A stretch of DNA of 58,735 nt from Lachnospiraceae bacterium (GTDB lineage: Bacteria; Bacillota; Clostridia; Lachnospirales; Lachnospiraceae), in the NCBI GenBank assembly GCA_017621815.1, contig JAGASK010000042.1, forward strand, positions 1-58,735, written 5' to 3'. Below are positions 54,832-58,735 of this stretch, piece by piece (within the stretch, counting starts at the first letter, position 1; the number at the start of each line of letters is the position of its first letter). Below the pieces are notes generated by a model. It saw only the letters and a list, made by a program, of their open reading frames with translations. It ran no database searches and was not told the origin of the DNA. The translations under genes and the position numbers were made by a program.

Positions 54832-55344
54832 TTATGGATTCAAGGCTGCTGCAAGCAGTCTGGAAATTCTTTTCATTGCGCAGAAAATAAGGGTGATAAC
54901 GGTGACCAGTGCAAATCCTGCTATAACTGCTATGATGCTGAGCATCATCTCATCGTAATTGTAATGCCTGCTGGGAATAAATATCTTCAGCTTTTCCGTT
55001 AAATAAGCAAATCCAATCAGTACTGCCGCTGTAATGCCGCCCTTAAGAAACCAGTTCCATTTTTTAAAGGAAACATATACAGCCAGCGTTCCCAATATTC
55101 CAATTACAAAAAATGCCCCTGTGCGTCCCGCCTGACGTATGATATACGTCAGCGTATCTATATCCTGCTGGGAAACTCCGTTTCCCGAAGAATTCTGCTG
55201 CGCAATAAGCTGTATAGCGCTTTTCCCAACCTCTTTCGCATCCTCTCCGTTTTGAAAGGACAGATAAGCAACTAAACTGATTGCTGCCAGAAAGCATATC
55301 CAAAGCATTGCAACAATCACCGGATGGTTTTTCTTTTCCTGCAT
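54832..55344 (-). CDS. VanZ-like membrane protein
   Basis: A 170 aa protein with four hydrophobic segments (about 10-28, 66-87, 91-109 and 133-160) and the VanZ-like FIPSRHYNYDEM motif near 119-130 between the third and fourth. VanZ gives low teicoplanin resistance in enterococci, but the wider family is of unknown role. The start at 55344 has TGGAGT upstream. It leads the vanZ-MATE pair. Confidence 0.88.
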   Translation of the reverse strand: MQEKKNHPVIVAMLWICFLAAISLVAYLSFQNGEDAKEVGKSAIQLIAQQNSSGNGVSQQDIDTLTYIIRQAGRTGAFFVIGILGTLAVYVSFKKWNWFLKGGITAAVLIGFAYLTEKLKIFIPSRHYNYDEMMLSIIAVIAGFALVTVITLIFCAMKRISRLLAAALNP

Positions 55345-55425
55345 TTTTACTCCATTCATATATGAATACAAGATTCATATTCCAGCTTTACTACTTGTCT
55401 TTTCTTTAACGTATATGTATCATTC

Positions 55426-55455
55426 ATTATATTCTCTTCATCCTTTCTGTGTCAA
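55426..55455 (-). promoter_or_regulatory. Promoter of vanZ-MATE
   Basis: Minus strand TTGACA (55450-55455), 18 bases, TATAAT (55426-55431): two perfect hexamers. A leader of about 75 bases would precede the vanZ-like gene. It lies just after the hemZ fragment. Confidence 0.75.
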
Positions 55456-55470
55456 TTACTACAAAAAGTT

Positions 55471-55638
55471 TTAAGAATAACTTAAAAGCTTCCGCTTTCT
55501 CTCAATCATTTCGTCGATTTTTTCTATATAAAGCCCCACATCCTTCACATTATCGCAGCGTTCAATCCTTCCATCCTGATACACTCTTTTGGTAATCGAA
55601 CCTGCTCCCAGCGCCACAATGGTCTGTTTCTCTTCCAT
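55471..55638 (-). pseudogene. hemZ: Truncated hemZ, 3' fragment only
   Basis: The last 55 codons of coproporphyrinogen dehydrogenase HemZ (oxygen-independent radical SAM heme enzyme). The frame reads MEEKQTIVALGAGSITKR, then GRIERCDNVKDVGLYIEKID and EMIERKRK, the conserved HemZ C-terminus. Upstream the frame runs TTA ATA ATG and is then broken by a TGA, where full-length genes continue with the catalytic domains. The adjoining sequence belongs to an integrative element, so the gene appears split by insertion. The 5' part would lie beyond the window. Confidence 0.85.
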
Positions 55639-55641
55639 TAT

Positions 55642-55660
55642 TAATCAGTTTAACTGATTA
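55642..55660. repeat. 19-bp palindrome at the element-hemZ junction
   Basis: TAATCAGTT (55642-55650), T, AACTGATTA (55652-55660): a perfect 9-base inverted repeat around one base. It is next to the last hemZ-like codons, so it may be the element tip or part of the attachment site bound by the integrase. Confidence 0.7.
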
Positions 55661-55812
55661 TGAAGTATTATCGTTTATTTTGCCCTTTATGTCAATTTCA
55701 TAAAAGTTATTATCGAGTATTATTAAGTGCTATTCAATCCCTATTTGTTGCAGTTTTGTTGTATTTCGGGATTTTTGTTGCACCTGAGTAGCCCAAAGGA
55801 CTTCTCATAATA

Positions 55813-57054
55813 CTAAAATAATTTCATTTGTTCAAAAATTTCATTTAAGGAAGCTTTTTTCTTCCATTCTGTTACTTCCGCATAAATATCCATAGTTGTC
55901 TGAATATCTTTATGCCCCATAATTGTCTGAATTACTTTGATATGAACATCTGCTTCGCATAATCTCGCACAAAACGTGTGCCGTAAATGATGACATGTGA
56001 AATGAGGTAATAATACAACCTCTCTTTTTTCTTTTGCTGCCCTAACTTCCTCAACGGAGTTATGCTGTTCAATTATTCTACTTAATTCCCGGTTAATAGA
56101 TTCCGGTGTATATACTTCATAAAATCTATTGCAGAATATAAAACCCGACATATCATCAATCTGTGTTTGACAAAAGATGCCATTTTCATCTTGTCTGGAT
56201 TTTTCCTCTAATAAAGCTGTGTAGACTGTTTCTACCATAGGAATAACCCTTTTTCCTGCTTCTGTCTTTGGCTCATTGATAACCCATCTGCTAGAAGTCT
56301 TGTTTCTTCTCCCGGCAAAATAGAATAATGAATGGTTAATATCAATAGTACGATTTTCCATATCAACATCCTCCCATCTCAATCCAATCAATTCTCCAAT
56401 TCTGCATCCGGTTCCTATCAACACAGTAAATAAAGGTTTCCAACGATTGTATAACGGATTCTCATCAATAAAGGATAAAAATGCCCTCTGCTGTTCCATC
56501 GTCAACGCATGACGAACATAAGAACCTCCGCTCTTCGTCTTTTTCTTTATCTGCTGCATTACACCGTTTGCCGGATTTACCCGGATGATGTTATCTCTTA
56601 CTGCCAATTCTAAAGACGGTCTAATAAGCCTTTGCAAATATTGAATTGTTCCTATATGCAAATTCTTTTCTGTAATCAAATAATTGTAGAAGAACAAAAT
56701 GTCACTATACTTTATTTCTCCGATTTTTCTTTTACCAAATTCATTTCTAACATATCTATCATATATCTCTAAATAGTTCGCTCTAGTCGATATACGAAGT
56801 TCTGTTTTGGTAGACATATACCGGTCAAACATAAAGTTCAAATCTGCATTACCTGCCACATAGGAATCAATCCCATCCATCTGGTCACGTTTTAACTTTT
56901 CTTCTTTCTCACGAAGCTTCATCAAATCTTTTGAATATATGTATCTTCTTTTCCCGAATGGATCGGTATAGGTATATACATACATCTCATCTGTAATTCT
57001 AAATGATTCCCCCTTTCGGAGCACTCTGCCTTTTTTGTCTTTTCTTGATGCCAT
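55813..57054 (-). CDS. Tyrosine integrase, Tn916 type
   Basis: Site-specific recombinase of 413 aa that inserts and excises the element. The N-terminal arm-DNA-binding domain (about 1-60) resembles Tn916 Int, followed by a core-binding SAM-like domain (about 65-165) and the catalytic domain (175-405). Catalytic residues are Arg218 in GCRIGELIGL, His355 and Arg358 in HHLRHTF, His381 in GHKD and nucleophile Tyr391. AAGGAG lies upstream. It is the gene nearest the hemZ junction, as usual for integrases next to their attachment site. Confidence 0.95.
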   Translation of the reverse strand: MASRKDKKGRVLRKGESFRITDEMYVYTYTDPFGKRRYIYSKDLMKLREKEEKLKRDQMDGIDSYVAGNADLNFMFDRYMSTKTELRISTRANYLEIYDRYVRNEFGKRKIGEIKYSDILFFYNYLITEKNLHIGTIQYLQRLIRPSLELAVRDNIIRVNPANGVMQQIKKKTKSGGSYVRHALTMEQQRAFLSFIDENPLYNRWKPLFTVLIGTGCRIGELIGLRWEDVDMENRTIDINHSLFYFAGRRNKTSSRWVINEPKTEAGKRVIPMVETVYTALLEEKSRQDENGIFCQTQIDDMSGFIFCNRFYEVYTPESINRELSRIIEQHNSVEEVRAAKEKREVVLLPHFTCHHLRHTFCARLCEADVHIKVIQTIMGHKDIQTTMDIYAEVTEWKKKASLNEIFEQMKLF

Positions 57055-57097
57055 AGATAATCTCCTTTCATATACGAATGGAGAAGTCTAATAGATG

Positions 57098-57268
57098 TTA
57101 CTTACTATCATCAATAAGTTTTGTAACACCCTCCTGCATCACTTCTGTAATGGTCTTATGCGAGGACTCGGCATATCGTTTTACCTTAGCATAGTCCTCT
57201 GGCTTCATTCGGATACTAACTACTTTTTCTTTTTTGATGTCCGCCTTTGGACGTCCTACTTTCGACAT
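57098..57268 (-). CDS. Small ribbon-helix-helix DNA-binding protein
   Basis: A 56 aa protein too short for routine gene calls, with AAGGAGGGATGGT before its ATG. The sequence MSKVGRPKADIKKEKVVSIRMKPEDY.KVKRYAE with KTITEVMQEGV fits a ribbon-helix-helix fold: a short beta strand (VVSIRM) then two helices. It lies 43 bases before the integrase start and after the excisionase-like gene. Such proteins often repress or direct recombination genes; the target here is unknown. Confidence 0.8.
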   Translation of the reverse strand: MSKVGRPKADIKKEKVVSIRMKPEDYAKVKRYAESSHKTITEVMQEGVTKLIDDSK

Positions 57269-57362
57269 ACCATCCCTCCTTGTATACCATTATATTTTTG
57301 TATGACAAAAATGTCAACAGAAAATAACAGTTGTTATTGCAATAATAACTTCCTTATTATAA

Positions 57363-57566
57363 TTATGTATCATTTTCAAGTCGAAAACTCTCAAGATATT
57401 TTTCAAAAATCTCACAATTTACCAAAACGACTTTTTTCACCTTATATATTGCACCAGCTTCTTTTGCCAAGCGTTCAAAAACACTTTTGCTGAATCCATA
57501 ATACTCAGCTCCGTCTTTGTATCTGCGAAATTTCTTCCATTCTTTAACAACCACAGAATTACTCAT
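57363..57566 (-). CDS. Excisionase-like protein
   Basis: A 67 aa protein with the size and place of Tn916 Xis, upstream of int. The sequence has a predicted winged-helix plan: YKDGAEYYGFSKSVFERLAKEAG (a helix-turn-helix near 16-38), then a beta hairpin with KVKKVVLVN and a final helix EKYLESF. AAAGGAG is upstream. Xis proteins bend the ends of the element to favour excision. Family match is by architecture and context, as similarity to Tn916 Xis is weak. Confidence 0.78.
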   Translation of the reverse strand: MSNSVVVKEWKKFRRYKDGAEYYGFSKSVFERLAKEAGAIYKVKKVVLVNCEIFEKYLESFRLENDT

Positions 57567-57955
57567 CCGTCTTCTCCTTTCGATTTCTTACATTGGCTTT
57601 ATCTGCCAGTAAAAATACATCTCTATGAGCTATACTTTTATTGACAGATAAATTGCATAACAGGTGACAGTTCATTACGCTGTCCACATCGGTATCACAC
57701 CGTCATTCAAATTGACCGAATTTCTCCGGAAGTATCATTATCACAGATATGCTTCATCGCCTAATGTAACTGCTACACTTTTTGCCAAATCTTCTCGCTC
57801 CATACCTTAGCTTCAATGCTCTGTTAAACATTTCATCACATTTACCCTTATCACAGGGCAGATATATCATGGCGGATCTGCCTAGTAGCTCCACATATCC
57901 TCACGTCCTGTATGCAAAACCATATTCAATTATCAAGGTACAAAGGTGCATACAC

Positions 57956-57992
57956 ACCGATCAATGAAATGAAAGGGAACTCATTGACCGGT
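57956..57992. repeat. Hairpin after the HTH_16 gene
   Basis: ACCGATCAATGA (57956-57967) pairs with TCATTGACCGGT (57981-57992) with one mismatch. It lies just past the HTH_16 stop. The remaining part of the 428-base gap down to 57567 shows no convincing gene or promoter. Confidence 0.55.
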
Positions 57993-57994
57993 AA

Positions 57995-58234
57995 TTATGC
58001 AACATTAAAAGCCAATACTTTTGTGATTAGCTTTGTTTCTAATCTTCGACGCAAAGTTTCATCAACACAATAGTGCGGATTACCGTACTCATCATAAAGT
58101 TTTCTTGTAGCCAAAGCTGCAATATAGCCTTCATAATGTTTCAAAACCGTATTGATTGCTTCCACATCGCCGGAAGCTGCCGCCACTATGATATGGTAAG
58201 GCAGCAATTTTGAACATTTACTTGTTTTCGTCAT
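57995..58234 (-). CDS. HTH_16 conjugative transposon protein
   Basis: A 79 aa protein of the HTH_16 family seen in Tn916-type elements: LPYHIIVAAASGDVEAIN..VLKHYEGYI and DEYGNPHYCVDETLRRRLETKLI match the family pattern. It probably acts as a small regulator of the element, but no target is known. Its ATG overlaps the upstream sigma factor gene by 17 bases, so the two are translationally coupled. Confidence 0.85.
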   Translation of the reverse strand: MTKTSKCSKLLPYHIIVAAASGDVEAINTVLKHYEGYIAALATRKLYDEYGNPHYCVDETLRRRLETKLITKVLAFNVA

Positions 58235-58658
58235 TCCTGATACCCTCCATAATCTTTTTTAATGCCTGAAGTGAGCTGACCCGGTGATGATGAATAGTGC
58301 TTCTGACAAGGTTCATGTGCTTGGCTATTTCCGTATCTGTCATATCCATGAAAAACGAAAGTAATATTACATTCCGCTTCTTTTCCGGCAAATACTTTAA
58401 CGCTTCGCCAATCAGCTCGTCCTTGACTTCAACATCATAATCAAGAACACGAAACACCTCTGACTCCACTATGTACTCATCCGTATTTGTCATTCGACTC
58501 AACTCCTCCTGTGTTAATTCCGAGAAAGAAACCTCATGCTTCAGCCGATAACTTCTCTCCCGTTCATAATCAATCATTTCATTCTTCAGTAAGGTCTTGC
58601 AAAAGCTGTCAAACTGCTTTCTTATCCTCGACTGCTTTTCGGAAGAAGATTGCTCCAT
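58218..58658 (-). CDS. Element-encoded sigma-70 family protein
   Basis: A 146 aa sigma-like protein, the size of those in Tn916-type elements. Its N-terminal ~45 residues are basic and helical; the C-terminal part is a region 4-type helix-turn-helix (LPEKKRNVILLSFFMDMTDTEIAKHMNLVRSTIHHHRVSSL near 92-135). No complete region 2 is visible, so it may act with another factor. GGAGGTG lies upstream. It is the rightmost gene seen; 77 bases remain to the edge with nothing recognisable. Confidence 0.88.
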   Translation of the reverse strand: MEQSSSEKQSRIRKQFDSFCKTLLKNEMIDYERERSYRLKHEVSFSELTQEELSRMTNTDEYIVESEVFRVLDYDVEVKDELIGEALKYLPEKKRNVILLSFFMDMTDTEIAKHMNLVRSTIHHHRVSSLQALKKIMEGIRNDENK

Positions 58659-58735
58659 AAGAGTTCACCTCCTTCCGTACCCACTGGAACAGAGTGAAAC
58701 ATCTCCCTTTCACTCCGTAGCACGAATGGAAATTC

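Larger units (their letters stand above)
55639..58735. mobile_element. Integrative conjugative element, int-proximal end (partial)
   Basis: Region with integrase, RHH protein, excisionase-like protein, HTH_16 and sigma factor in Tn916-like order, A/T-richer than the chromosome to the left. The junction is between 55639 and about 55660. The conjugation genes and other end lie beyond the right edge. Family membership is from gene content. Confidence 0.8.

Noticed and set aside
57754-57870. 38-codon minus-strand frame in the element gap (starts MIYLPCDKGKC)
   Set aside because: No good ribosome site, no recognisable fold, and its codons are interrupted in neighbouring frames; could be a real small gene but is not supported.
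1-58735. tRNA, rRNA and known riboswitches
   Set aside because: No cloverleaf, conserved rRNA segment or riboswitch core was recognised in the intergenic regions by eye; a covariance-model scan would be needed to exclude small RNAs.

Overview
The window looks like the chromosome of an endospore-forming, low-GC Firmicute of the class Clostridia, most probably family Lachnospiraceae (inference). The reasons are sporulation sigma factors SigE and SigG with the SigE-processing protease SpoIIGA, a SCIFF peptide with its radical SAM maturase, a meso-diaminopimelate-type MurE, a Clostridia-like order of housekeeping genes, and A/T-rich wobble and intergenic sequence. Nearly every gene is on the minus strand, so transcription runs from high to low coordinates. 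Only sigG and one small membrane-protein gene are on the plus strand. No rRNA, tRNA or CRISPR array was found.

Right to left by function. (1) 55639-58735 is the int-proximal end of a Tn916-like integrative conjugative element: sigma factor, HTH_16 protein, excisionase-like protein, a small ribbon-helix-helix protein and a tyrosine integrase. It appears to have inserted into the 3' part of hemZ; only the last ~55 codons of hemZ remain here (55471-55638). (2) 49783-55344 holds vanZ-like and MATE transporter genes, a TIGR04086 membrane protein, a CNNM/CorC protein, and the SCIFF precursor scfA (47 aa) with its maturase scfB. secDF follows (47452-49701). (3) 42497-47221 is an operon of circularly permuted ATP-grasp, alpha-E, transglutaminase-like and two tandem AstE/AspA (M14-like) proteins. 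One of the pair has lost its zinc and catalytic residues. This is the least understood system in the window. (4) 28193-42493 is a housekeeping run: recJ, murE, priA, def, fmt, a zinc peptidase, rsmB, rlmN, the prpC/pknB signalling pair and rsgA. It is followed by a GGDEF-EAL protein with a degenerate GGDEF site, an EEP-family nuclease/phosphatase and ychF (24491-28172).

(5) 11177-24133 is the division and cell-wall (dcw) cluster: mraZ, rsmH, ftsL, two class B penicillin-binding proteins, mraY, murD, ftsW/spoVE, murA, divIB/ftsQ and ftsZ. It starts from a sigma-A-like promoter followed by five AAAGTGG repeats in ~10 bp phase, a good candidate MraZ operator. (6) 5160-9495 is the sporulation block: spoIIGA-sigE, an uncharacterised ABC-class ATPase, and sigG on the opposite strand. 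The spoIIGA promoter has consensus hexamers with an unusual 21 bp spacer and Spo0A-box-like sequences, like the known Bacillus spoIIG promoter. (7) 159-5010 holds a YlmC/YmxH protein, nrdR, three proteins of unknown function, a YqeG-type HAD phosphatase and the shikimate genes aroE, aroK and aroQ. The left edge (80-139) has three 20 bp tandem repeats resembling an insertion-sequence end.

Together the genes cover wall precursor synthesis, septation, the mother-cell and forespore sigma cascade, protein export and maturation, and a Ser/Thr kinase with PASTA domains that probably senses wall fragments. Several short palindromes of one related family lie between genes, and one encodes the C-terminus of a predicted protein. 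Start codons were chosen from visible Shine-Dalgarno sequences; several genes use TTG or GTG.
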